A stretch of DNA of 64,000 nt from Epiperipatus broadwayi. Taxonomy: Eukaryota > Onychophora > Udeonychophora > Euonychophora > Peripatidae. Within the stretch, counting starts at the first letter, position 1. Each line of letters starts with the position of its first letter. The translations under genes and the position numbers were made by a program. The notes below the pieces were generated by a model. That model saw only the letters and a list, made by a program, of their open reading frames with translations, did not search any database and was not told the origin of the DNA. Below, in pieces: positions 37,892 to 49,165 of this stretch. The DNA is taken from positions 10,026,292 through 10,090,291 of the forward strand of contig JAQFVV010012402.1 in the NCBI GenBank assembly GCA_028023455.1, in the 5' to 3' direction.

Positions 37892-39017
37892 TTGTTATAG
37901 AATTTTAATAATAAATTACATTTATTTATTATTCACTTATAATTTTTATTTTTGTTTATATTTTTATTATTTTATAATAAAACAATTGTTACATTTAATA
38001 CATCTGTTTTGTCATTATTGAAACCATCATCTTTGCATATTTATGAAATAAACGGTCATATTTCTAACCTATTAAATTATATATTGATTTATTTAAATTT
38101 TATACATCATTTATTGTTTTTATTGCTATCTGAATTAAATGGCTAGCCTTGTTTAAAATACATATTGATTTATATTAAAGTAGTTCTTTATACAAGAGAG
38201 ATATCAGAAAATGTTTGTTTAAGAATAAATGAAGATTATTATACAAGAATACTCTGAGAAATTTAATCTTAAATTTAATGTATTATTAAATTCTGGAATC
38301 GTATTAATTAGTTGTTTTATGTGGAGATAAAACAAATATTAATTTTAATTTTAATTTACTTTCGTAAGTGCGCAATTGTAAATGGACTCCACATGAAAAC
38401 ACACTTGTCTCTACCGGTTGTCTCTTGTTTCTACCTGATTGCAACTTGAACTTTAAGTTACAATATATATTAAACTAGTTTATTGTATAATTATACTCTC
38501 TATTTGGTGTATATTATCATGAGAGAAAACAGTATTCTGGATTTCCATTTATTAAACGATACCAGGTAACAAAATTAAATAGGTAATTAATTTGATTATC
38601 TAATAGCCTTTTTTAAAATCGCAAGACATCAAGAAATAAAGATCATGGTGAAAGACTTATATTCTTCTGCACCAGTTATACTATAAAGTAATAATGATAA
38701 AGCAAGGAAGATCTATTATGGCAGTCTCCTTGTTACTGATTATAGTAGGATAATCTCGTGTTTCTAAATTATTTAAAATTATTTTCAAAAAGAAACACTA
38801 TGCTCCTCAAATTTAATATTCCTTTAAAAATATTATTAAATGTAAATATTATAATCATAATCTTAATTATTTGGACATCACATTTAAAAGAGTACGTCCT
38901 TGAAATATTAACCTTACTTTAAACATCTTGGCCGATAAAAGAAGTCATTCATATAACAGAATAATCCAATCAAACTATCTTTCAAATAAAATTTCTCTTA
39001 TGATAGATCATGATATT
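37892..39017. other. Intronic AT-rich stretch, no gene seen
   Basis: A 64-codon frame at 37952-38146 has only hydrophobic AT-driven composition and no supporting features. Confidence 0.35.
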
Positions 39018-39049
39018 TGTACACACACACACACACATATATATATATG
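39018..39049. repeat. (AC)n(AT)n compound microsatellite
   Basis: About eight AC units followed by AT units, directly left of an inverted repeat. Confidence 0.9.
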
Positions 39050-39300
39050 TTGTGTGTAATACTTTGATACCCTGTCATTATTAGTAATATGAAAGACACT
39101 ATAACAGACAACATAAATTAAATAGACCACAAATATATTTATGAAATGTAAGCATCATAATCATGATTGTCAATAAATTTGAAACTAATGATAAATTTCA
39201 AACTTATTGATAAACATGAGTATGATGCTTACAGGTTGAAAGTATACATGGTCTATTTAATTTGTTTTAATCTCTATTATAGTGTTTTTCATATATATAT
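39050..39300. mobile_element. Small foldback element between AT/AC tracts
   Basis: The left arm (about 39089-39165) and right arm (about 39210-39295) are inverted, sharing TAAGCATCAT, AATTAAATAGACCA and GAAA(G/A)ACACTAT(A)A. The outer ends run into (AC)n(AT)n on the left and (AT)n on the right. There is no coding. Confidence 0.65.
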
Positions 39301-39514
39301 ATTGTATTGGGTCATAACCATTTCATCAAGAATGGTTTTTTTCTCTTATCCGATCCCAGTTACTAAAGGGGTTTTAAACTATTTACATTATATATATATA
39401 AAAGTATAACAGTATAATGTTTGAATTGTGAACAAATCACTCCTTCCTTTCTAATTTAATAAATAAATATTATGATGCAGTGTTCAAGAACAAGCAAGAA
39501 ATATATATTTGAAA

Positions 39515-39735
39515 ATAAAATTACCGTTAACACTAATTGAAATAATCATATATATATATCTAAACCATTATACAATTACAAATATTCAATAACGTCCTCT
39601 GTTTAAAAGTCTATATTTCAATAATAGCGAACTTCAAAATAATACCAAAAGTGATCATTTTGAAATTGTCTATTATTGAAATATAGACTTTTAAAGAGAG
39701 GGCATTACTGGATATTTGTAATATATATATATGGG
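39515..39735. mobile_element. Foldback relative of the 28524-29660 element
   Basis: Begins with GTTAACACTAATTGAAATAA and CTAAACCATTATACAATTAC as in the larger element. It then folds on itself: AAAGTCTATATTTCAATAAT (about 39606) is inverted against about 39667-39695. It ends in TTGTAATATATATA. Confidence 0.75.
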
Positions 39736-41834
39736 CAACAATAAATGTATAAAAAGATATAATAATTGTGTAGAATAAAACTAATAACTTTGTACAAGTA
39801 TGTATAATGATTGTGTGAAATAATTATATATAATAATTCTATATAATAACTCAAAGTATGTATAACTATCAATGCATAACAATGTTGTTAGGTCATAGAA
39901 TTGCATACCTGGTCTTATAAAGACAGAGAACTGTAAAAAATGCCATATCTAGTGAGCTATGTAAAAAAAAAAACCATGCATATGTAAAAAATGTCATATG
40001 TTGTAAAGTATGTAAAAATGCAATATTTGGTAAGGTATGTAAAAGACTCCAGAAATTTTGAGGGGTATGTGAACTCCCAGAATGTGGTATATTAATTTTG
40101 GTATTTATGTAACTCAGAGACTCCTACCTAAGTCAAAAAGCAGGACTAGGGTTTATTATATTCAGGTCACCATGACTTTTTATTATCTCAATTCTGCCAT
40201 TATCAATTATTTACTTGTTGCTCTAAGACACAGGGAAAATGCAATTATATTTCCTGATTAATCTAACCCCGAGTACTATTATATAATATAATATAAAAGA
40301 GAAACTATAGCTTGGGACAGGTTTAATTTATTTTTTCAGGCACCAGTGTTTAGTGGACCATGATAGTCAACACACCATAAGAAGTTTAATTAATAAAGAT
40401 GGAATTTTGTCTCTCTTTTTTATAATTACCAGTTTTTGTTATCTGCTTTCTATTTATGGAGGTTTAACAAATTAGTTATGGGTATTATCATTCTTAGATG
40501 AAGGAATCTAGACAATGAAGATTGTTGAATTTAAATTACAATATAGATTTAGTAAACAAGAAAGTACACACTATAAATATAAAATTATTTATTAATACTA
40601 TCCAACTGAATATTATTAAATATTAGCATATAGATATAACAGTACATAGAATAGCTACATAGCACATTCTTAATTACAAATTTAATTCAGTATTCTATTA
40701 GCAATAAAGTTTAGTTCATCTGATTTTTTAATTCATTAAAAGTTTATATTACTAGTTCAGATTAACATTAAAGTTAGATGTAGAGCTCTCATTAGTCTTA
40801 CCTATTATTTCTTTGATTGAATTTAATGAGTGGTATAATAGGTGCTGTCCATGCCTATGGGTTTCTTATTTCTATGAACTATGACGTCCATTATCTCCAT
40901 TTGAAGTGGTGTTTTTCTTATTAGCTTGCTAGAGTCTGGTTATTATGTAGGCACAACATTTTGAATCAAGATATCCTTGCAGCTATAGATTAGGAAGAAG
41001 GCATCAGCAACTGTATCCCTGCAGGTAAAAACAAATACTGTACACAGCAAAACATTTTTGTACAGCTTTCTGAATCTTTCTCTGCATAATACCACTCAAT
41101 GAAGAATGCAGTACTCTAATTTTCAGAATTCATGAACCATATTAATGAAGCAAAGAAGGAATGAATGAATCAAAGTTCTCAGGGTTACCTTTTTGCATCA
41201 CTGGTCTGATTCCATTGTGCAAATACCTATTCATGTTTTTTTTAACTCTTCAGAAATTTAATTTCCCTACAAAGCTTATTTTTATTATAATTAATTTACA
41301 ATATTAATCATAACTTACATACAATATATGGTTTTATATTTAATTTTGCATTCATTTTTGTTTGTGGACTAACATAATTTCATCAACCAAAATAATGAAC
41401 ATTTTGCAAAATTTAAACAATGTTTAATTGCATACAATCTCTATTTTTTTTCTTTTTTCATTTACTAAGTTCATATTGGCAATCAACATTTCAGTTGGCC
41501 ATATTTAATTAGGGAGAGACGAAATATCACATCTCCATTTCTTAAAAAAATCTTAAAAAAATCTACATGTACCTTTCTTCTTTGATTACAATAAAAATAA
41601 TAAATCTTGTTTATTAAATTAAAAAAAAAACTACATTTTTTATATTTTATAAAATATACTTTTCTTTCAGCAATATTTTTTTCATGGCAGAATGCCAAAC
41701 ACATGTTGTACCAAAAATAATATTACAATATCTCCACAATCGAGGGAAAGAATCAAAATCGCAATAACCGTAGTCAATTTTATTCTCAATTTTCATTCTT
41801 AATAAAAACTCAAAATAAATTCTTTTATTTATCA

Positions 41835-42100
41835 CTGTTAAGTTATGCTGGCCATGTTTCATGGACTTACTAGTGATAATAATTTACATCTTTTATATAA
41901 AACTGTTACATTATGCTGGGTATATTTAATGGACTTGCTTGCTAATACTTTATATCTTTTATATAAAACTGTTATTTTAGACTGGCCATGTTTAATGGAC
42001 TTACTAGCTGCGATAATTTATATCTTATATAATACTATTAAGTTATGTTTGCCATATTTAATGGACTTAATAGCTGAGAGTATTCTATATGTTTTATTCA
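41835..42100 (+). repeat. 66-68 bp minisatellite, four units, open in one frame
   Basis: Units start at 41835, 41903, 41969 and 42035 with CTGTTA/CTATTA and contain TTTAATGGACTT or variants. Because units 2-4 are 66 bp, a frame from 41845 stays open for 104 codons and gives a hydrophobic 22-residue repeat (YLMDLLANTLYLLYKTV-like). Diverged units, lack of splice or start context and location inside an LTR insertion suggest it is not a gene. Confidence 0.75.
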
Positions 42101-42204
42101 ATCATAATTTATTGAAAATATGCATGCTACTCCAAAACAATAATGGCTGGAATACTTAGTTGTAAGTCATTGATATATTATGAAGCACAAACAAAGAGGA
42201 GAGC

Positions 42205-42360
42205 AGTCTCACTTTCTGCATTATAATGCACACAACAATCAGCTGTCTTCCAAGCAGCTGGCCTGGGTTTGCTTCCCATTCAATGCATTTGACATATGAA
42301 AAAAAAAACAACTTAGAAAGAATTAAGGAAACCCAGGCTTGTTACATCATAATGGAACCT
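42205..42360 (+). mobile_element. tRNA-derived SINE (family 1), degraded head
   Basis: The head includes GGCCTGGGTTTGCTTCCC (B-box region, about 42260) and CAATGCATTTGACATATG, then an A run, then ACCCAGGCTTG (about 42331). The order and tail match the copy at 808-930. It is inserted within the long direct repeat. Confidence 0.6.
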
Positions 42361-42680
42361 TAACTCATTTGATTGTTAAGAATCTTATAGGCTTGTGATT
42401 CCTGGAACATTGTACTCACCATCAGTGATTTTATAATACCCTGCTTCTTTAAGACTTACTGGCAATCCTGGAAATTAATTTAAACCTGCAACTATGGATG
42501 TGGCAGCGTGAAGATATTAAACTTCCCCACATAGCACGGCAATGCTGCTCCAATAATACTAATGACCATACCACATCCATCACCTCCACTGAAGTACGTT
42601 CATCAGTGAAGAGAAAAAAGGATTTTTTAAAAAATAAGTTGCTTAATTTGTGAATTGGAATTATCTTTATTATATATAAT
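42361..42680. other. Short GC-richer block with an inverted ATGGATGTGG
   Basis: ATGGATGTGG (42494) and its complement CCACATCCAT (about 42573) flank about 70 bp. CTTCACTGATGAACG follows on the minus strand (about 42604-42590). It may be another small foldback relative. No coding is seen. Confidence 0.35.
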
Positions 42681-43384
42681 ATCTTTGTTAAAAGGAGGTT
42701 ACCTTGACAACAATTTGAAATTGTTGATTGTTATCTATATTGAGATTATCTAAGTGTTGACTGGTTTCTAATGATTATATATATATTAAAAGATCATTAT
42801 TAACCCTATACATCCCTTCTCAGGTTTTCAAAATATACATAAATACATATTATTATTTCATATATCCATGATTCTTTTCTGGTGTGCAGATCCACAGTCT
42901 TCAGGATACAGGCTGTCCTTTACCATCTACATTTTAATTTTTACTCCTTTCCAGATATTTTCTTACCAATAGTGACCTGAGAAATATCTGATTATTTTCT
43001 CTTCAGAATGGAGCATTTATATCATATCCAGCTCTAATTTTAAATGTGTTTTTTTTTTTGGGGGGAACTTTACAATATGAATTCCCTTTGGTTTTATGCT
43101 GTAATTTTTTACTTTTAAACTTCCTGTGGCAACATTTATTTTTGTAAGGAAATCATTTTTATTACTTTGCCACCATTGCTATAATTTTCTATAACTATTA
43201 GGTTAACACTTGCATTTGTAAAGTGTTCTTTCCATTCTTATTTATCACAATTTTTTTTCATCAATGTTCCTCTTGTGGATTTTGGTACTTGTTTTTTTCA
43301 CTTAAATATTCATATGTAACATAAACACCACTTTCACTTTTATCATCCACCAAGGTCTTGATGTCCATACTACACTCGTTTATT

Positions 43385-43690
43385 ATGTACTTATTTTTTC
43401 TATATATCTTCCCATACCTTGCATTTTCTCTTCATTCTCTTTCTCATGGTCATCCATCTCTGACTTCACTTGTTTGACTTTTCCCTCCAAATTGTTTACT
43501 TTACCATCCACCCTTTTTGCTATCCTCATCAATCTTCTTTAACATTCTCTCTTCAGAGGCCTTTTGATTATCTTTCATTTCAGCCTTGAATTCCACCATT
43601 TTGCTTTTGAATTCCTTCATTAACTCCTTAATCATTTCAAGTATTACTGACACATTACTCTCAAAAGTTTCATCCTGTCTCTAATTTTAT
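43385..43690 (-). pseudogene. Gag-like coiled-coil fragment, minus strand
   Basis: From about 43672 downward the minus strand reads DETFESNVSVILEMIKELMK and continues in charged heptad-like sequence through MKDNQKASEERMLKKIDEDS. After one frameshift it goes on with DGKVNNLEGKVKQVKSEMDD to about 43385. This is a predicted coiled coil typical of the N-terminal part of some gypsy Gag proteins. No capsid or zinc knuckle is recognisable after it (42840-43380 is decayed). Lying between two long direct repeats in the same orientation, it supports an LTR element. Confidence 0.5.
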
Positions 43691-44589
43691 ATACATATAT
43701 ACTATTTTTATTTTATTTTCTGCTGATAACTCGTATATATATTGATTTTATTTTCTACTAAAAGTCAAAATAATTTCTTTTTTCTTTCTTTTATTTTTAA
43801 ATTAATTCTCCAGCTCTATTTAAAACTGTTTAGTATTTCAATTAATATTATGCTCATTGATCCCCCTGCCTCCTACTATCACATTTGCTCTTTGATTCTT
43901 AATTTCACTATCTATTTGCCTACTTCAATCCCCTGCCAAAACACATTAACTGAATAAACACTCTAAAAACTGACAAACAAAAAAACCCCATTTGTGTCTT
44001 TTTTCTTTTTAAAACAATTGCATATTGTCTCAGGTTATGAGTTTTATTTTCATAGCCTTAATTTGGGCTATTGCACTAAGTCAAAGTCCCACATTGGAAG
44101 GTTATTGTACAGAACTGTAACCTTTTCATCAAGAAAAGGTTTTTCCTTATGAGATTCCATTTAAACAGGCAAAACTCTCCATACAGTTATGTGCTAACAT
44201 GAGATGATGATCATGTGATGTTTAGAGATTCCGTTCAGTTTTAAACTATTTACACTATATATATATATAACAGTGTAATGTTTGTGACATGACCAAATTA
44301 CTTCTTCCTTTTTAATTTAATAAATAAATATTAGGAAAAATGCAATTAAATTTCCTGGTCAATATAACTCCTAGTATTATTATATGGTACGATATAAAAG
44401 AGAAACTATAGCTTGGGATAGTTTTAATTTATTTGTTTCAGGTGCCAGTGTTAAGTGAACTGTATTAACTGATCACATTGTCACAAAATTAATTAATAAA
44501 GGCAGAGAATTTCTCTTTTATAATTACCAGTTTTTATTATCTAGTTTTTATTTATGGAGATTTAACAAATTGATTACATGTTGTGCCAT

Positions 44590-46025
44590 TTATTTATATA
44601 TATGGTACAAATTACTATTTAATATTGGGTATCATTTAAATAAAAAAAGAGAGAACCTGATCCTTAATTTTTTTTTGTAATATAATGTTTTAAGAAAAAC
44701 GTACAGTGAAAGTTTAATTTTTCTTTTTTTTTAATATAAGTTAACTAAAGTAAATTCAATGTGGGAAAGTGCATACTGAATAATTGATTCAAGTAGTGAA
44801 AGAAAATTCCAAAGATAAAAGATTTCTATCAGAAAGTCCAACTTTCTGATAGTAATTAAAAATGGTAGAAATTATTAATGAGAAAACAGACTTTGTAATA
44901 ATAAAAAAGGAGAATAATGTAGAAGTTTATAAAATAAAACAAAAGGTAAAAAGGAATATGCGCAGAACTTCTAAAAAGAATCTGGGAATATAAAAGGAGC
45001 TGACAGATTTGAAAAGTGTCTTTTGTCTTGTCGTTCCAGAGAGTGTTGAGCAATTTGAAGTGCCTCGTATTTTTTTTAAACAAAAAAAAAAATATTAATA
45101 AAATGTGTCCACTTAGATACGAACTGAAATCGCTCATCATGAGTGAGTAGAACTCTATCATTTGCCGACACTTTCTCTCGAGAAAAGTCACCTAGATCGT
45201 CATCTGACTCTACCTAAATTTGATCGGAGATTTGGAAGAAGTGCAATTAAAAAAAACAACTACTGCGGACTACCCACTGACTGAATTGGACGTTGGAGGA
45301 TCAATGACCTATTTAAATATAAACTTACCGGTAAGTTAATGGCCATAACTTTATATAAAGCTTTATGAACTGAGATTTTAATGAAATGTTTATCCCATAA
45401 TTTTGTGATCTAAAGATTTGCAAACGGAGTAGTAAATGAAACAGTACCACAGAAAAATAAGACACAAACTAACTATTGCTTCAATATTTGAATCAAATTA
45501 TTAAATTCGTTATGCACAATACGTCCCAACATTATAATTTTTCATTTATCATAAATATTAAATCTTTGTTATTAACATACTTTCATTGTACGTGTATAAA
45601 TTTAGAGTTATTATATTTAAGTTTTGATTATTTAGAATCAAATTAGTATACAAATTACCTTTGCTAAATAGATTTATTTTTCTTAATTAAGTCAAAGGGG
45701 AATATCTTCTACTTAACGGGAATTTTAACCCAGATCGTATAATTATTAGTTTACGAGTTACAATATGTTTGACGCCAACTCAGTGGGTCTAACGACTCTT
45801 GGGCCCTCATGTAGAAATTAAAAACTGAGTCAGCTCACAATTGTACTTTTGTAATAATTCTAGGCCGAGTTGATCAGGAAAGATAGTTATGTTTTGGAAT
45901 AATAATGAAACGTTCTTCTTTTTTTTTATAAAATAAATGAACATTTATTTTTCTTTTGCATAACTTGATCAACTCATGCATTTATAATGCGTGTAGAGGC
46001 CTAGAAATACAGAAAACGTTGTAAT
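44590..46025. mobile_element. 1.4-kb insert in LTR copy 2, less AT-rich centre
   Basis: The flanks continue into sequence present in copy 1, so this segment was inserted (or deleted from copy 1). The central 45020-45345 is less AT-rich with several CpG, contains the short palindrome TTTCTCGAGAAA (about 45172), and ends at a palindromic splice-donor-like site. I see no terminal repeats or transposase. It may be a solo LTR or a gene's first exon. Confidence 0.4.
45306..45337 (+). promoter_or_regulatory. Possible first-exon end: ATG and palindromic splice donor
   Basis: An ATG (about 45304) opens nine codons that run into CCG|GTAAGT at 45330/45331, a near-consensus donor. The 16 bp AACTTACCGGTAAGTT (45322-45337) is a perfect palindrome, so the same donor is also presented on the minus strand. 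No acceptor partner is known. Confidence 0.3.
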
Positions 46026-47807
46026 GTATTAGCATTCTTATATGAATGAATCTAGGTAATGAAGATTGCTGAAATTAAATTATAATATAGATTTAATAAA
46101 CAAGTAAATCCACACTATAAATACAAAATTATTTATTAACACTACCCTACTGAATATTATTAAACATTAACATATAGATATAACGGTATGTAGATTAGTT
46201 ACATAACACATATTCTTAATTACAAATTTAATTCAGTATATTATTAGCAATGAAGTTTAGTTCATCTGACTTTTTAGTTCACTAAAAATTTATATTATTA
46301 GTTCAAATAAACATTAAAATTAGGTATAGAACTCTCATTAATCCTACCTATTATTTTTTTGATTGTATTAATGATTGGTATAATAGGTGCTTACCATGGC
46401 TATGTGTTTTTTATTTCTATGAACTATGAGATCCATTATGTCCATTTGAAGTGTCGTTTTTCTTATTAGCTTGCTAGGGTCTGGTTATTATGTAGGCACA
46501 CATTTTGAATCTAGACAACCTCACAACTTTAGGTTAGAAAGATGGCATCGGTAACCATATCTGGTTAGCAGTGCATCTGGTTTGAATTATTTCTGCAGGT
46601 AAAAACAAACATGTTGCAAAACATTGTTATATGGATTTCTGAATCTTTCTCTGTGATACATCACTCAATGAAGAATACAGCATTCTAATTTGAAGAATTC
46701 ATAAACAATATTAATGTAACAGAGAAGGAATAAGTGAAGCAAAGTTCTCAGGATTGCCTTTTTATATCATTGATTTTATTTTATTATGCAAGTACCTATT
46801 CACATTTTTTTTAACTCTTCAGAAATTTAATTCCATGTAAAGATTATTTTTGTTATAATTAATTTACAATATTAATCATAACTTACATACAATACATGGT
46901 TTTATATTATCTTTAATATAGCAATCATTTTTGTTTGTGGACATAATTTCATCAAACAAAATAAATGAACACTTTACAAAATTTAAACAACGTTTAATTC
47001 TATATAATCCCTAATTTTTTTAATTTTATTTACTAAGTTCATATTGGCTATCGGCATTCCAGTCGGCCATATTTAATTAGGGAGAGATGAAATATTATAC
47101 CTCCCTTCTTCTCTAATTACAGTTAATTATATTTTTTTCTTATCTTAAAGGAAATTTACATGTGCATTTATTTTTCTTTGATTATCAGGGTAGTTATAGT
47201 AAAAAATAATACATCTTGTTTATTACAAAATAAAATAAATTATATTTTTTATATATTATTATATTTTATAAAATATATTTTTCTTTCAGCAATCTTCTTT
47301 CATAGTAGAATGTCAAATATACCTCCAAAAATACTGGTACAATATATAATTAGGTATCACATTCATCTACGAAGGATGACAATCTCAAATCATTCCAATC
47401 ACTTTTACAGCATAAAATATCATCAGTTATTACTATTCATTATCCATTCAAATGTTTAATTGATTGGGAGTATAATATGCAGATGCAGTCATTTTATAAT
47501 ATCCTTTACATTAATCACATTTAAAGTATCTATACCTTTTATTAATCATAATAGTAATATTGCTAAACATATGCTATTTAATATTCTGAACTTAATAACA
47601 AACACCCCTCTATTCTTTTAAAACAATAATAAACTTATAATTGAAGACATGTTTGCATCCATCTTTATTGTTAAATGAAGGTTGTCTTGACAGCAGTTTG
47701 AAATTGTTGATTATTATTGATATTGGGATTGTCTAAGCGTTGACTGGTTTTTTAATGATATATATAAATACAGACATACTTTATATATATATTTGAAATG
47801 GAAGCAT

Positions 47808-48003
47808 AATTCATATACTTGGAGTTTGATTGTAATGTAGCGGATTTGAACACGGTCTTTCAAGCTCCCTTCAGCCATCCACTCTCTCATATAACCGATA
47901 CACATGTGTTTGGTCATGTGTATCGGTTATATGAGATAGAGTGGACGATTGAAGGGAGCTTGAAAGTCTGTGTTCAAATCCCTTATATATACACACATAC
48001 ACA
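47808..48003. mobile_element. tRNA-like palindrome family, near-perfect short copy
   Basis: Arms meet at about 47905-47910 (ACACATGTGTTTGGTCATGT). Left and right arms share AACCGATACACATG, TCTCATATAACC and AAGCTCCCTTCA in inverted orientation. Right-arm boxes are GAGATAGAGTGGAC (A-like, 47931) and TGTTCAAATCCC (B-like, 47972). It is flanked by (TA)n on both sides. Confidence 0.75.
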
Positions 48004-49019
48004 GAATTTGTAATAATAGAAATAATAACCATGACTTATTTTTATTTTTAATACTACTTCCAGCAACAACTTTGTTGGCTGAATAATATTAAGTTGATTG
48101 TCTAATTATATTATACAAATGGTAAACATTTGCATTTTAGTATCAAACATTATTTGAAAATCATCAAAATGGATCTTTTTAAAATTGTGAATGCAGCGAA
48201 GAGCTTTTATTTACTTCACAATATTTAAATTTTAAGTAGCATTAAAAGAGCTGATTTTGCATTTCATTTTACCAAGGAGGAATTTTGAATGACTATTTGT
48301 TAAAATAAATATTCCATGAATGAGTAGAAGTTTACAAATAACATTTTTTTTTGTTAAATAAATAGCATTTTATTTTAGAATATTTTTTTCTTTTCTTGTA
48401 GGTGATTAAGTCTTTTATGCTATATTTTAATGTTTGTCAATATGTTTATCTGATAGAAACTTTTTTATATATTGGATTTATATCTTAATAAAATGCTCAT
48501 ATTTAATGAATAAATAACTGTCACATTTAAATGATTTTTCACAAAACTTTTGTATTGTTTAAATTTTACCTACAAGTTCGAGATTTTGAAAAATGAATGT
48601 ACTTTAGCTGACTATAAAAACCGACATCCTTTTTTTAAAAGGCAAATTAGATCATGTGGCTACTTTTTTATTCCATTAAATTTTATTTATATATTGCTAA
48701 CTTTCTGTTATATTATTATTATAAAAGTATATATATATTTTAAAAAGCAAACTTTTATCATTTTTACTTTTCTTCATATAACAATATCTCCTACTTTTCT
48801 GACTTTTCTGTTATAATTAATAGTTGGTTTAACAGTATCACATCGATTTTTTTCGTATAATACTGAATTAGGATATATTGCTTTAATGTAAAAATAAAAT
48901 GTGTACTGTATAATTATTAAGTTGAATATTTGCATAAAAATCTGAACACAACAAGTCAGATGAAAAATAACTGCTCTATCATTTATAACTTTTTTGTTTA
49001 TGTGGAAGTTAAAAATAAA
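48004..49019. other. Intronic AT-rich stretch, no gene seen
   Basis: A plus-strand frame of 88 codons (48550-48816) is AT-driven and ends in membrane-like residues by composition. No evidence for a gene. Confidence 0.35.
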
Positions 49020-49165
49020 CATAATTCATATATTAAAATAAAAGAATTATAAATATAGGGGATTTGAATACAGACTTTCAAACACCCTTCAACTATCCAT
49101 ACTATCTCATACTACTGATACACATGACCACATACATGTAGAAAAGATAAATAATCACCAATAAA
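49020..49165 (-). mobile_element. tRNA-like palindrome family, single arm, minus strand
   Basis: GGGGATTTGAATACAGACTT (49060-49079) is the complement of the B-box end. It is followed by CAACTATCC, TACTATCTCATAC, ACACATGACCA and AAATAATCACCAATA, in the order of the left arm of copy 1. Confidence 0.65.

Larger units (their letters stand above)
39310..42790 (-). repeat. Long direct repeat, copy 1 (probable 3' LTR of a minus-strand element)
   Basis: Blocks at 39310-39470, 40240-41790 and 42680-42790 match, in order and orientation, blocks of copy 2 at 44115-44340, 44335-44590 plus 46030-47400, and 47671-47765. Shared strings include GAAACTATAGCTTGGGA, TTAGCTTGCTAG and ATTTAATTAGGGAGAGA. The intervening 39480-40240 and 41790-42680 are insertions absent from copy 2. 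Position and the gag-like frame between the copies support LTRs; a segmental duplication is the alternative. Confidence 0.6.
44115..47765 (-). repeat. Long direct repeat, copy 2 (probable 5' LTR of a minus-strand element)
   Basis: Matches copy 1 (39310-42790). It is interrupted by a roughly 1.4-kb insert at about 44590-46025 that copy 1 lacks. Copy 2 also carries an extra AAACAGGCAAAACTCTCCAT block (44164-44183), the terminal sequence of the foldback at 61125-62173. The 1.3 kb between the copies holds the gag-like frame, and pol is missing. Confidence 0.6.

Noticed and set aside
41845-42159. 104-codon frame as a membrane protein gene
   Set aside because: It is produced by a minisatellite whose unit is a multiple of three. 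Hydrophobicity follows from T-rich sequence.
44856-45191. 111-codon minus-strand frame
   Set aside because: Composition-driven (poly-A/T), inside a repeat insertion, and with no domain or conserved pattern.
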